From Veillonella seminalis (lineage in GTDB: Bacteria > Bacillota > Negativicutes > Veillonellales > Veillonellaceae), in contig NZ_RQUZ01000002.1 of the NCBI RefSeq assembly GCF_003992065.1, positions 62,001 to 126,000 of the forward strand: a stretch of DNA of 64,000 nucleotides, in the 5' to 3' direction. The position numbers and the translations under genes are program-made. Under the pieces are notes generated by a model. That model ran no database searches. It saw only the letters and a list, made by a program, of their open reading frames with translations, and was not told the origin of the DNA. Shown in pieces: positions 37,133 through 45,060 of the stretch (the stretch's first letter is position 1; each line of letters opens with the position of its first letter).

Positions 37133-37216
37133 TGTGCGATAAAGAAGTAATAGAAGTGTAAAAAATTTTGCCGTTCCTATCCGGCACTTGCGCATTGTGT
37201 CGGATAGGTCGGGCGG

Positions 37217-38827
37217 TTATTCGGGCAAGTCCACCTTGCCAACAAAAGAATAATAAATCTCAATGTCCTGTCTGCGGGTCTTGTTCTCGTCATAGCTGCA
37301 CTCATGCACAACGATTTTCTCTACAAACTCCCGCAGCAGAGTAGGGGTAAGTTCTTCAAAGCTGGTATGCCGCCGGACAACATTCATAAACTTTTCTGCG
37401 TTCACGGTGGCTTCCTGTGCTTTGGAAAGCTCCGCTTGAATAGCAGCGGCTCTTTCTTTCAGCTCCCGTTGCTCTGCTTCATAGTCTGCCGACAGCTCTG
37501 TGAAACGCTCGTCTGATATGCGCCCGGTCACGCTGTCCTCATACAGCCGCTTGAAGATAGCGGATAACTCGGCTATGCGTTTCTCGGAGGCTTCCAGTTC
37601 CTTTTTCTTGGCGGCGTTCCTGCGTTTGCCCCCGTCCTCGTTCTGCTCAATCAAGAGTTTCATAAACCGGGCTTCATGCTTTGCCGCATAGCTGGTCACT
37701 TTCCGCAGATTGGAGAGTACACCAGCGGTCAAGAGGTCGGTGCGGATAAAGTGCGCCGTACAGTCATGGGTGCGTTTCTTGTAGTTGCCGCAGATATAAC
37801 AGTCCTGCTTGCGCTTGTCCGTCTGGTATCGCTGCTGATACATCACGCTGCCGCAGTCCGCACAGAACAGTATGCCGGAGAACAAACCCACTTCATCATA
37901 GCGGTTTGGGCGTTTGCGCTGTTTGCGAAGCTCCTGCACCCGTTCCCATGTTTGGGTGTCTATGATAGGCTCGTGGTGGTTCTCGAAAATCACTTGCTTT
38001 TCCGGGGGATTTTCTACACTGTGCTTGACTTTGTAAGAAAGTTTTTCTGTCTTGAAATTTACCAGACAGCCTGTGTATTCCCGGTTTTCAAGGATATGCA
38101 CTACGGTATTGGTCGCCCACTTGCACTCATAGCCGGGGTGGTAGCGGCGGGTGCTGCCCGTCCTGCGGTATTCAAGCGTTCCCGGCGTGGGGATTTGCTG
38201 CTCTGTGAGCATACGGGCTATCTTGGTCGGACCATTCCCGGCAAGACAGAGGTTGTATATCTGCTTGACTACGGGTGCAGCTTCCTCGTCAATAATGAAA
38301 TTTTCATCCTCGTCCATGAGGTAGCCATACACAGGCTTGCTTGTGATGGGCTTGCCATTCATGCCTTTTGAGCGTTTTACTGCTTTGATTTTCTTGCTCG
38401 TATCTCTCACCAGCCATTCGTTAAAGATATTCCGCAGCGGGGCAAAGTCATTGTCGCCCTGTGCGCTGTCCACTCCGTCATTGATAGCGATGAAGCGGAC
38501 ACCTTTCTGTGGGAAAATCATTTCCGTGTACATTCCCACTTGCAGGTAGTTTCGCCCTAACCTCGACATATCCTTTACGATAACTGTCCCGACTTTTCCG
38601 GCTTCAATGTCCGCAAGCATGGCTTGAAAACCGGGTCTTTGAAAGTTCGCACCAGAATAACCGTCGTCCGTGTACCAGCGCAGATTGGAAAAGCCGTTCT
38701 GCTTTGCATAGGTTTCAAGGATACGCTTCTGATTGGAAATGGAATTGCTTTCGCCTTGCAGCTCGTCCTCATGGGATAGTCTTGGGTAAAGGGCGGTAAT
38801 TGGTTGTTGGTTGGTCTGTCTTAACAT
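37217..38827 (-). CDS. Large serine recombinase (TndX/TnpX-like)
   Basis: 536 aa. The N-terminal resolvase domain has the catalytic Ser18 in YPRLSHED and SRLGRNYLQVG. A recombinase domain (PVYGYLMDED and following) and a zinc ribbon (CADCGSVMYQQ, then CYICGNYKKRTHDC) follow, then a coiled coil of about residues 380-480. It would excise and integrate the GC-rich mobilizable element, using short GA/GT-type cores. The ATG follows GGAGG. It lies beside the interrupted Maff2 gene, as expected for an integrase at the element end. Confidence 0.93.
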   Translation of the reverse strand: MLRQTNQQPITALYPRLSHEDELQGESNSISNQKRILETYAKQNGFSNLRWYTDDGYSGANFQRPGFQAMLADIEAGKVGTVIVKDMSRLGRNYLQVGMYTEMIFPQKGVRFIAINDGVDSAQGDNDFAPLRNIFNEWLVRDTSKKIKAVKRSKGMNGKPITSKPVYGYLMDEDENFIIDEEAAPVVKQIYNLCLAGNGPTKIARMLTEQQIPTPGTLEYRRTGSTRRYHPGYECKWATNTVVHILENREYTGCLVNFKTEKLSYKVKHSVENPPEKQVIFENHHEPIIDTQTWERVQELRKQRKRPNRYDEVGLFSGILFCADCGSVMYQQRYQTDKRKQDCYICGNYKKRTHDCTAHFIRTDLLTAGVLSNLRKVTSYAAKHEARFMKLLIEQNEDGGKRRNAAKKKELEASEKRIAELSAIFKRLYEDSVTGRISDERFTELSADYEAEQRELKERAAAIQAELSKAQEATVNAEKFMNVVRRHTSFEELTPTLLREFVEKIVVHECSYDENKTRRQDIEIYYSFVGKVDLPE

Positions 38828-38938
38828 AAAATCCTCCGTTTCCGACAGCCAGCCCCACTATTCCGTACCTTGATTGTACCACATGGGGCGGCTGTCTGTA
38901 TAGCGGCAAAAGCGTCAAATCTGCTTCTTTATGGTCGG

Positions 38939-39127
38939 TCAAATCGCCGTTTTTTGTGTAGCAGCTTCCGCTTCCAGCACTTTCATCATCTTGTCGGCTG
39001 CGGTGTCGGTTGCGCCCTGCTTGAAGAAGCCGGAAACGGTAAGGACGGAGTTGCCCATGCGGATTTCCGTCACACAGTCCGGGCGGCGGTCTGTTTTGGT
39101 GGTGCTTGTCTGTTTCGTTTCTGTCAT
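38939..39127 (-). CDS. TnpW-family small transposon protein
   Basis: 62 aa. The start ATG at 39127 overlaps the dnaC-like stop (ATGA). The core TEIRMGNSVLTVSGFFKQG is typical of TnpW proteins of Tn4451/Tn1549-type elements. Function unknown. It lies between the replication genes and the serine recombinase. Confidence 0.75.
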   Translation of the reverse strand: MTETKQTSTTKTDRRPDCVTEIRMGNSVLTVSGFFKQGATDTAADKMMKVLEAEAATQKTAI

Positions 39128-39978
39128 AGGCTCTCCTTTCGCTGCTTCATCAGTTGCTTTAAGCGTTCCAGCTTTTCCTGTGCGGTTTCCTTTCGGAAGT
39201 TGCTGCCCGTGAAGCGGACGGGGGCGCACATGGAAGTCAGCCTGTCATAGATACGGGCGTGGGGCGTGTCCTGCGGGTGCTGCAATTCCTCCAGCGTGAG
39301 GTTGGTCGTGGCGATCAGCGGCTTGCCGCTTCGGTAACGGCTGTCAATCACGCTGTAAACCTGTTCCAGCCCGTATTCTGTTCCTCGCTCCATACCGAAA
39401 TCATCAAGTATCAGCAGAGGGTAGCTGCAAAGGCGGGAAATATATTCGTTCCTGCCCTCAAAGCTGGCGGCAAGGTCACCCAGTATCGTTGCAAAGTTTG
39501 TCATGCAGACGGCAACCTCTTTTTCCATAAGGGCGTTGGCGATACAGGCGGCAAGGTAGCTTTTTCCCGTCCCCACGCCGCCCCAAAACAGGTAGCCGAT
39601 ATTTTCAGCCTGCATGGTTTCCCAGCTCTCCACATAAAAGCGGGCGGTTTCGGTCTGCGGGTTTCTGCCGTTGTCATGCTCAAATGTCCAGTTCCGCATA
39701 GCAGGGTCGGTAAAGCCCCGGCGTTTCAAGTCCTCCACTTTTTCAAGGTGCTTCTGTCGGCTTTCGGCGGCTTGCTGCTTTTCACGGGCTGCCCGCTGGC
39801 AGTCGCACTCTGCCGGGTGGCGGTCACGCCCGAAACAAGTCTTTCCCTCTGCAAAATAGGCTTCTTTGGGCGTATGGCACTTACCGCAGTATAAAAGCCC
39901 GTCCTCGCCTGTGTAGTCCTCCGCTTCGGCGGTAGTGGCTGTAATGTCCGTAATCATAGCTTCAATTCCGTTTTTCAT
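39124..39978 (-). CDS. DnaC/IstB-like ATPase
   Basis: 284 aa. An N-terminal Cys cluster (CGKC and CDCQ, zinc-binding) precedes a AAA+ domain with Walker A WGGVGTGKSYLA and Walker B LLILDDFGME. This is a helicase loader type. The ATG at 39978 overlaps the RepA-like stop (ATGA). With the RepA-like gene it would let the excised element replicate. Confidence 0.9.
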   Translation of the reverse strand: MKNGIEAMITDITATTAEAEDYTGEDGLLYCGKCHTPKEAYFAEGKTCFGRDRHPAECDCQRAAREKQQAAESRQKHLEKVEDLKRRGFTDPAMRNWTFEHDNGRNPQTETARFYVESWETMQAENIGYLFWGGVGTGKSYLAACIANALMEKEVAVCMTNFATILGDLAASFEGRNEYISRLCSYPLLILDDFGMERGTEYGLEQVYSVIDSRYRSGKPLIATTNLTLEELQHPQDTPHARIYDRLTSMCAPVRFTGSNFRKETAQEKLERLKQLMKQRKESL

Positions 39979-40724
39979 AAGCTCTCGCCCTCCTTGCATG
40001 AATAATCGGGTATGCCCTGTTTCGGGGCAGCCTTGCCTTTGGCAGCGTCCTCCTGCGCCCACTTGTAAATGGTGGCTGCATGGCTGTGGTACTGTTTCCC
40101 GGTGGAAGCGATATGGCAGGAAAGCCGGTCAATATAATACTCCCACTTGTCGGGCAACTCTGTTTTTAGCCCGGAAAGCTCTGTATCGGTCAGTATCACA
40201 TTGTTGTATCTGCCATAAGCGGCGGGGGCGGGGTGTCCCGTTTCTCCCTCTCTCTCTTTTTCTATCTCTATCTCTTTCTCTAACTCTATCTCTATCTCTG
40301 GTGGACGAATGTCGGACAAATGTCCGCCTTTTGTCCGGGGCGGTAAAAGTGCCTTGTTTTCCAGTCTTGCAGCCCGTTTCCGCTCGGCTTCGGTAGAGGA
40401 CTGTCCTATCATCAGCTCAATGTCGGTCATATAGAAAGCCCCGCTGTCAAGCTGCTCCACAAGCCCCAACTGCCGGAAAATCTCTAAAGCCCTCTCAACC
40501 GTCCCTATCTGGTGGCGGGTCAGTGTCGCTATCATCTGCGCTGTGTAGGGGATATGCTCGTCAAGCTGCAATTTCCCGCCGTTTTTCAGCGATTTTAAGT
40601 ACAGCTTCAAGAGGATATTGGAGTATAAAATCCCGTCTTTCATATCTTCCAGCAGCACAATGGAGTCGCTGTCAAAAAAGTTCTCTTTCAGCTTGAGGTA
40701 GTAATACTTGCGGTTATCTGCCAT
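39975..40724 (-). CDS. RepA-like replication initiator
   Basis: 249 aa. The N-terminal winged-helix domain of phage replisome-organiser type begins KYYYLKLKENFFDSD and has MKDGILYSNILLKLYLKS. The middle contains a Glu/Ile/Lys-rich stretch (about residues 155-175) encoded by a simple GA-rich repeat. The start at 40724 follows AAGGAGG. It is coupled to the DnaC-like gene. Confidence 0.85.
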   Translation of the reverse strand: MADNRKYYYLKLKENFFDSDSIVLLEDMKDGILYSNILLKLYLKSLKNGGKLQLDEHIPYTAQMIATLTRHQIGTVERALEIFRQLGLVEQLDSGAFYMTDIELMIGQSSTEAERKRAARLENKALLPPRTKGGHLSDIRPPEIEIELEKEIEIEKEREGETGHPAPAAYGRYNNVILTDTELSGLKTELPDKWEYYIDRLSCHIASTGKQYHSHAATIYKWAQEDAAKGKAAPKQGIPDYSCKEGESL

Positions 40725-40926
40725 TGTCCCTGTCCTCCTTTTTCCGGCGTTTGGAGTAGTAGTGGGGGCAGAGTATGATAACCGCCCGGAAGCTCTGCTT
40801 GCAGCTATGGGTACAGCCCCGGCAGAGGTCATTGTATGTGATACGATCGCAGGTGGAATTCCCGACTTTCACTTGCCGCAGGAAAAAAGACCATTCCAGC
40901 CGCCGTTTCTTGCTCATTCTTGGCAT
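40714..40926 (-). CDS. Small Cys-rich protein upstream of repA
   Basis: 70 aa. MSKKRRLEWSFFL is followed by ITYNDLC, CTHSCKQSF and CPHYYSKR, giving a Cys4 zinc-finger-like arrangement known from this family of mobilizable elements. The ATG at 40926 has AAAGGAG upstream. The 3' end overlaps repA by 11 nt. Function unknown. Confidence 0.7.
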   Translation of the reverse strand: MPRMSKKRRLEWSFFLRQVKVGNSTCDRITYNDLCRGCTHSCKQSFRAVIILCPHYYSKRRKKEDRDNGR

Positions 40927-41111
40927 GGGTGCGCTCCTTTCTGCCGTTTCCGCTGGTGTGGCGGTATCGGCGGTAATTCTGTATCATCTCGGTATCATTT
41001 TCGGGTTTTTTCTGCCCTATAAGCCCGTTAAAAAATCCTTTGGTATTTGCGGATAGGGTACGGGGCAGCCCCCTTGTTCTGTATAGGTTCGGGTACATTT
41101 TGGGGCGGTTT

Positions 41112-42734
41112 TTATCGTTCCTGTTCCTGCCTTTTCACAGGCTTGCGCTCCCGGTGTAAAATCTGGTCGATATTGCCCTTGACAGTCTGTAAGCGGCGGT
41201 ATTCCTCCCGTTTTGCCCGGTAATCGTTGTAGCCGCTGTTTTTCTCTTGGATAAGGGTTTCAATCTCTGCTTGCAGGGCTTTATAGCTCGGCAGCTTGGA
41301 AATGCCGTTTTCCCTGAAATAGCGGGCGGCTGCGTCTGCTATGATAAAGTCGCTTTCGTACTTCTGACGGTAGGCTGCTTTTGCTTTGGCGTTTTTCTGC
41401 TGTTTCAGCCCGTCCCGGACAGGGCGGGTCTTGGAATAGGCAAGCACCTGCCGTTGCAGCTCCTTTTTCCCGTTCAGCGTCTTTTCCATCTGCTTCAGCT
41501 CTGTAAGGCTTTCCCGCATGGCGGTATAGGCGGCAGAACAGGCTTCGTCCAGTTCCTCCGGGGAAGAAAAGCCGTACTGCTGATAGGCGGTAACGGTAGC
41601 TGCCATTTGCTTTAGGTTGTGCTTTGCCGCCCAGCGGTCATAGCCCACGCCCTTGCCCTCGGCTCGCTTGGCTTCCCGGTCAACCATGCGCTGCAAGGTG
41701 TTGTCTGCCGGGGTGGTTTTTGTGGTTTTTTCCCCTTGTGACAGCTTTTTAACCGCGGCAGGGTATTCGAGTATGGCTTTGCTCTGTTCGGCGGCTCTGT
41801 GGGCGTTCTGCGTAAGCAGGACAAGGACAGCAGCCTTGTCAAAATCGTCCCCCAGCTTCCGGGCTGTGATAGGCTTTGTCCTGTCCGGCGTGAGGTAGGA
41901 AAGCCGCCCCCGGCTCTCCTTGACGGTCACACCCTCCCGCAGCAAAAGGGAAGAAAATTCGTCAAAGCTGCCAGCTTGGGAAAGTGCCTGCCGTATCGTC
42001 CGGCGCAGCTTCGCCTTGTCCGTTTCAAACTTGGTGGGCTTGGTCGGCTGTCCTGCGGCTTCTCTGACAGCGTTCTCTTTATCAAGGGCAAGCTGTCCTT
42101 TCTTTGCCGCCCAGTATTCCCGTTCGGTTATCCGTTCCTTGCTGCCGCTTAGGAGGTCGATTTGGTAAAGCCCCTCCCGGTGGCACATCTCCATGACTTC
42201 ACTCTTGAAATATTCCATAGCGGCGTTGGTGCAGCGGTGCTTGCAGCCCTCCCGTGTGTCGGCTGGTCTGTCCATGTAGGGCAGAAGCGGGACTTCATAA
42301 ATCCGCAGGGAGTTGATGACGATATGCACATGGATATTGCCGCTGTGGTTATGCCCGTCCGGGTGGGTGCAGACTAAGGCTTGGTGTCCGGGGAAATGCT
42401 CTTTACAGAACTGCTCGCCCAGCTCCTGCGCCCGGTCTACGGTCAAGCCGTTGTCTGTCCCGTCCCGTGGGTCAAAGCTGATGATATAGTGGTGGCTTTT
42501 CACATCTTCCCGTTTTTGGTTTTTCTCATAGCGGAGATTAGCCCGCATACAGGCAACAGCGAAATCCTCGCCCCCACAGTTGAGGGAAGAAATGCGGTAA
42601 TCCTCCCTCGGTATCAGCCGCCCGTTTTCATCAAGGGTGGGCTTCATGGTAAACTCGTCATGCTCAAATGTGAGATAGGCTTCCGCTGCGCCATAGTCCG
42701 CATTTTTAGAGCTGATATGTTTGAATGTTGCCAA
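41112..42734 (-). CDS. MobA/VirD2-like relaxase
   Basis: 540 aa. It nicks oriT and leads DNA into a recipient. ATFKHISSKNADYGAAEAYL begins the relaxase domain, and the metal-binding motif HPDGHNH with IHVHIVINS is visible near residue 130-150. The C-terminal half is a long helical region. The TTG at 42734 is chosen because GGGTGA precedes it; a GTG at 42743 is possible. It overlaps mobC by 29 nt. Without its own channel it must use another element's transfer system. Confidence 0.92.
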   Translation of the reverse strand: MATFKHISSKNADYGAAEAYLTFEHDEFTMKPTLDENGRLIPREDYRISSLNCGGEDFAVACMRANLRYEKNQKREDVKSHHYIISFDPRDGTDNGLTVDRAQELGEQFCKEHFPGHQALVCTHPDGHNHSGNIHVHIVINSLRIYEVPLLPYMDRPADTREGCKHRCTNAAMEYFKSEVMEMCHREGLYQIDLLSGSKERITEREYWAAKKGQLALDKENAVREAAGQPTKPTKFETDKAKLRRTIRQALSQAGSFDEFSSLLLREGVTVKESRGRLSYLTPDRTKPITARKLGDDFDKAAVLVLLTQNAHRAAEQSKAILEYPAAVKKLSQGEKTTKTTPADNTLQRMVDREAKRAEGKGVGYDRWAAKHNLKQMAATVTAYQQYGFSSPEELDEACSAAYTAMRESLTELKQMEKTLNGKKELQRQVLAYSKTRPVRDGLKQQKNAKAKAAYRQKYESDFIIADAAARYFRENGISKLPSYKALQAEIETLIQEKNSGYNDYRAKREEYRRLQTVKGNIDQILHRERKPVKRQEQER

Positions 42735-43104
42735 CAGCGTCACCCACTTTCTGCAAGACTTCAAACTTTAGGGCAGCAAAGTCGGAAACCGCCGCCCGTA
42801 CCTCCCCGGCAAGCTGCGGGTAGGGGCTGTGCCACTCGTTCAGCGTCCGGGCTATCTGGTTTAAGTTGCCGCCGATCCTGCCGTATTCGGCGGTCAGCTT
42901 CCCGACAGCGGCAAGCAACTCGTCATTGACGGGGGAAACGGTTATGATGGGGCGTATGGCTGCCCCGGTTATGGCTTGCCGGATAAACTCGGCTTGGCTC
43001 ATGTTGTAAGCAGAAAGCCTTTCCGCAAACTCGGCGTATTCTTCCTCGGTCATGCGTGTCTTGACTACCCGGCTGCGGTGCGGCGTGTTATATCGTTTTC
43101 GCAT
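42706..43104 (-). CDS. MobC relaxosome accessory protein
   Basis: 132 aa. A ribbon-helix-helix-like N-terminus (VVKTRMTEEEYAEFAERLSAY) and the MobC signature GGNLNQIARTLNEW are seen. The ATG at 43104 has AAGGAGG upstream; the long open frame before it is not coding. MobC binds oriT with the relaxase. The gene borders the presumed oriT region. Confidence 0.9.
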   Translation of the reverse strand: MRKRYNTPHRSRVVKTRMTEEEYAEFAERLSAYNMSQAEFIRQAITGAAIRPIITVSPVNDELLAAVGKLTAEYGRIGGNLNQIARTLNEWHSPYPQLAGEVRAAVSDFAALKFEVLQKVGDAVGNIQTYQL

Positions 43105-43433
43105 GGTAAAACCTCCTTCGGCTGTGCGTGGTGTCCTCTCACTAATAGGAGAAAAACAGGGTGTAAAGCGGAACTGTTTTTGAAAAATCCGAAAAATTAT
43201 TTTGAGGGATTTTCCAGCGGCGTAAGCCGCATAAGCAGGGTTTGGGGAAGGCACTCCCCAACAAGATTCCCGCAGGGGCAAAATGAGCGATAAGCGAATT
43301 TTGGTACTGCGGTAGAATCTTGCTCTGAAAAACTCCGGCGTTCCCCGGCTTCCGTACTTTCCGCTAACAAGACGTTTCAAAAGGGCTTTGCTACCCGCTA
43401 TTCCGGCATATCTTGAAAATTTTCCTTTCACTA

Positions 43434-43506
43434 CCTACAACACCACGCAAAGCAAAATGGACGGAGATTTTTAGAATTTCCCCTTATTCCCTACAACACC
43501 ACGCAA
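43434..43506 (+). repeat. 17-nt direct repeat in the presumed oriT region
   Basis: CCTACAACACCACGCAA occurs at 43434-43450 and 43490-43506, 56 nt apart. A related inverted piece (GCGTGGTGT) is near 43130. These may be relaxosome or Rep binding sites. Confidence 0.7.
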
Positions 43507-43644
43507 GCCGAAAAAGGCGGACAATGGCAGTATTTTTTTCTTTGATACCCTCCACGGATAAGTAAGGGATTTTGCCAACTGCGGCGGCAATTTTCCCTTT
43601 TGTTTTTTCATACTGGGGATTTTCAAAAATGCCAAACAGGAACG

Positions 43645-43683
43645 AAAAAAAGCAGCAAATCTGTTGAATAGATTTACTGCTTT
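43645..43683 (-). terminator. Terminator after the HTH gene
   Basis: A 12-bp stem with one mismatch (43651-43662 with 43670-43681) is followed on the minus strand by TTTTTT. Confidence 0.75.
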
Positions 43684-43728
43684 CTGGTTGCCGGCGAAGC
43701 GGCGGTTATTCAGTTGTAGGCGGTAGGG

Positions 43729-43932
43729 CTATCTCCCAAAGCGGAACTTGAAAATAGCTGTGAGAAGCGTCTGGGTGATGTAGTCCTCTGTATCTTGGTC
43801 TACCCGTCCATTCACACGGGCGGCACATTGTATGCGGCGGCGGTAATACTGCAATACAGTTCCCACCGCTTCCGGCTCCCCGCTGGTGGCTTGGACGATT
43901 GTTTCATAGGGGAGAAGCCTATTATTTCTCAT
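43729..43932 (-). CDS. HTH_16-like small regulator of conjugative elements
   Basis: 67 aa from the ATG at 43932, which overlaps the end of the sigma-factor frame by 11 nt. LLPYETIVQATSGEPEAVGTVLQYYRRRI is the usual start of the helix-turn-helix proteins paired with a sigma-like gene in Tn1549/Tn916-type elements. Likely a regulator of the element. Confidence 0.8.
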   Translation of the reverse strand: MRNNRLLPYETIVQATSGEPEAVGTVLQYYRRRIQCAARVNGRVDQDTEDYITQTLLTAIFKFRFGR

Positions 43933-44371
43933 ATGCCATTCCCTCCATTTCCGCTTGGAGCTGCCGTAGGACTTTTCGGATATGGTAGCCCGCTGTGCTG
44001 CGGCTGCGCCCGTACTGTCTGCCAATTTCGTGCTGTGGAATACGCTTGAAAAAGGACAGGTAAATCATTTCCCGCTCCCGTTCGTCCAGCCGTGACAGGG
44101 CTTCCGCAAGTAAGCCGCTGCTGAAAATGACCGTATCGCCGCAAAGGGTAAGTATGTATTCCTCGTCCGGCTCCGGGGCTTGGAAATATTCATCTGTCGT
44201 GCCTAAAGGGTAGTGCTTTTCGTCTGTGAGGTATTCAAGGGATATTTCTCTTTTGTGCTTCCTGCTCCGTGTCCTCGCTGCGTTGATCGTTGCATTTCGG
44301 ATAACGACTTTGCAAAAGGCATGGAAAGTGTACTCGATATGTTCCCGATATTCTTCTGCGTGGTAGTGACA
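43922..44371 (-). pseudogene. Sigma-70-like factor with damaged 5' end
   Basis: The frame encodes EYREHIEYTFHAFCKVVIRN, SRLDEREREMIYLSFFKR and a C-terminal region-4 helix-turn-helix (IPQHEIGRQYGRSRSTAGYHI). No start codon with a ribosome site exists in frame. A TGA at 44372-44374 closes it, just after ATG TTT. So the first residues are lost, either to a nonsense change or to the element border. The phage-like gene ends only 8 nt upstream, at 44382. Confidence 0.75.
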
Positions 44372-44381
44372 TCAAAACATA

Positions 44382-44585
44382 TCACTCCACCGGCTCACCA
44401 TATAGGCGTTTCATGCCATCATATGTTACTAACCATATACGTTTTGATTGCCTAGCCTCAACGCCTATCTTAAATCGTGGTGGCTTTCCATTTCTTTCAA
44501 TACAAGCTTGACGCAATGAATCTGTACTCTTTCCCCATAATTCCGCTGCTTCTTCCAGAGTTAATACTTTATCAATGTAATTCAT
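44382..44585 (-). CDS. Helix-turn-helix, excisionase-like protein
   Basis: 67 aa. LTLEEAAELWGKSTDSLRQACIE is an excisionase-type helix-turn-helix, and the C-terminus WLVTYDGMKRLYGEP is common in small phage regulators. The ATG at 44585 has AGGAGG upstream and overlaps the stop of the small membrane gene before it (ATGA). Base composition is like the prophage, not the adjoining mobilizable element. Confidence 0.7.
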   Translation of the reverse strand: MNYIDKVLTLEEAAELWGKSTDSLRQACIERNGKPPRFKIGVEARQSKRIWLVTYDGMKRLYGEPVE

Positions 44586-44710
44586 CGGATCCTCCTGCAT
44601 ATATAATATCCTATAACACATCCGGTAATCAAAGCTTTTATGGCTTCCTTATCAAAGTCTATAAAATATATTAAAATGGCAATGCCTATAATTGCTATAA
44701 TGTCTTTCAT
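44582..44710 (-). CDS. Tiny membrane protein (42 aa)
   Basis: It begins MKDIIAIIGIAILIYFIDFD and has a second hydrophobic stretch (ALITGCVIGYYI), so one or two membrane passes. AAGGAG precedes the ATG at 44710. The stop overlaps the start of the excisionase-like gene, which argues for real translation. Function unknown. Confidence 0.6.
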   Translation of the reverse strand: MKDIIAIIGIAILIYFIDFDKEAIKALITGCVIGYYICRRIR

Positions 44711-44775
44711 CGTATTCACTCCTTATGATATAATGAAAGTGTCAGGAGAGGTTTCCCTCTCCCTTCACCGCTCTC

Positions 44776-44892
44776 TTATCGTTTTTGTTTTCGACGACGC
44801 TTACGATTTGAGGGCTTTTCTTTTTTTCTGAACTCTAGCCATATCATTACTACTAATGTTATGAACCATTCAACATCTACTTTATCAATCAT
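44776..44892 (-). CDS. Tiny membrane protein with basic tail (38 aa)
   Basis: MIDKVDVEWFITLVVMIWLEF forms one membrane helix and is followed by a strongly basic tail (KRRRKQKR). GAAAGGAGG precedes the ATG at 44892. It is the first gene behind a consensus promoter at 44916-44944 and is followed by two coupled genes. Family unknown. Confidence 0.6.
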   Translation of the reverse strand: MIDKVDVEWFITLVVMIWLEFRKKEKPSNRKRRRKQKR

Positions 44893-44915
44893 TTCTACCT
44901 CCTTTCTATGGTTTT

Positions 44916-44944
44916 ATTATACCGCATATACGGTATAATGTCAA
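44916..44944 (-). promoter_or_regulatory. Consensus promoter with built-in palindrome
   Basis: TTGACA (44939-44944) and TATAAT (44916-44921) on the minus strand are exactly 17 nt apart, a perfect consensus. A 9-bp inverted repeat (44916-44924 with 44931-44939) spans the -10 and spacer and is likely a repressor operator. It drives the small-gene cluster 44892-44382. Confidence 0.85.
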
Positions 44945-44955
44945 GTAAAAATAAA

Positions 44956-45000
44956 CAAAAAAAGTGCCCAAAAAGCTAGATTTTATCTAACCTTTTGGGC
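44956..45000 (-). terminator. Terminator at the end of the phage late genes
   Basis: A 16-bp stem with two imperfect pairs (44966-44981 with 44985-45000) is followed on the minus strand by ACTTTTTTT. It lies 61 nt beyond the last late gene. Confidence 0.85.
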
Positions 45001-45060
45001 TTTCTTCTTTTTCACATACTTAACGCAATATGCTACGAGATAAACGGATCACCGTACCTT

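Larger units (their letters stand above)
43105..43728. other. Non-coding region, probable oriT of the mobilizable element
   Basis: About 620 nt between mobC and the HTH gene, with no convincing gene. It has several short inverted repeats (e.g. GGCGTAAGCCGC around 43220, GGGGAAGGCACTCCCC around 43243) and the long direct repeat at 43434-43506. Placement next to mobC is where oriT is expected. No nic site could be identified. Confidence 0.45.

Noticed and set aside
37676-38371. Long plus-strand frame opposite the serine recombinase
   Set aside because: Shadow of a GC-rich gene; no ribosome site or family similarity.
40829-41098. 89-aa minus-strand open frame upstream of repA
   Set aside because: It overlaps the recognisable Cys-rich gene in another frame and resembles no protein of these elements.
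43434-43506. CRISPR-like array
   Set aside because: Only two repeat units of 17 nt; no regular spacers or cas genes in the window.
44203-44385. 60-aa minus-strand open frame at the sigma-factor start
   Set aside because: It is in the wrong frame; the sigma-like protein is encoded in the frame ending at 43922.
44640-44831. Plus-strand 63-aa hydrophobic frame
   Set aside because: It is antisense to two small minus-strand genes that have ribosome sites and coupled starts.
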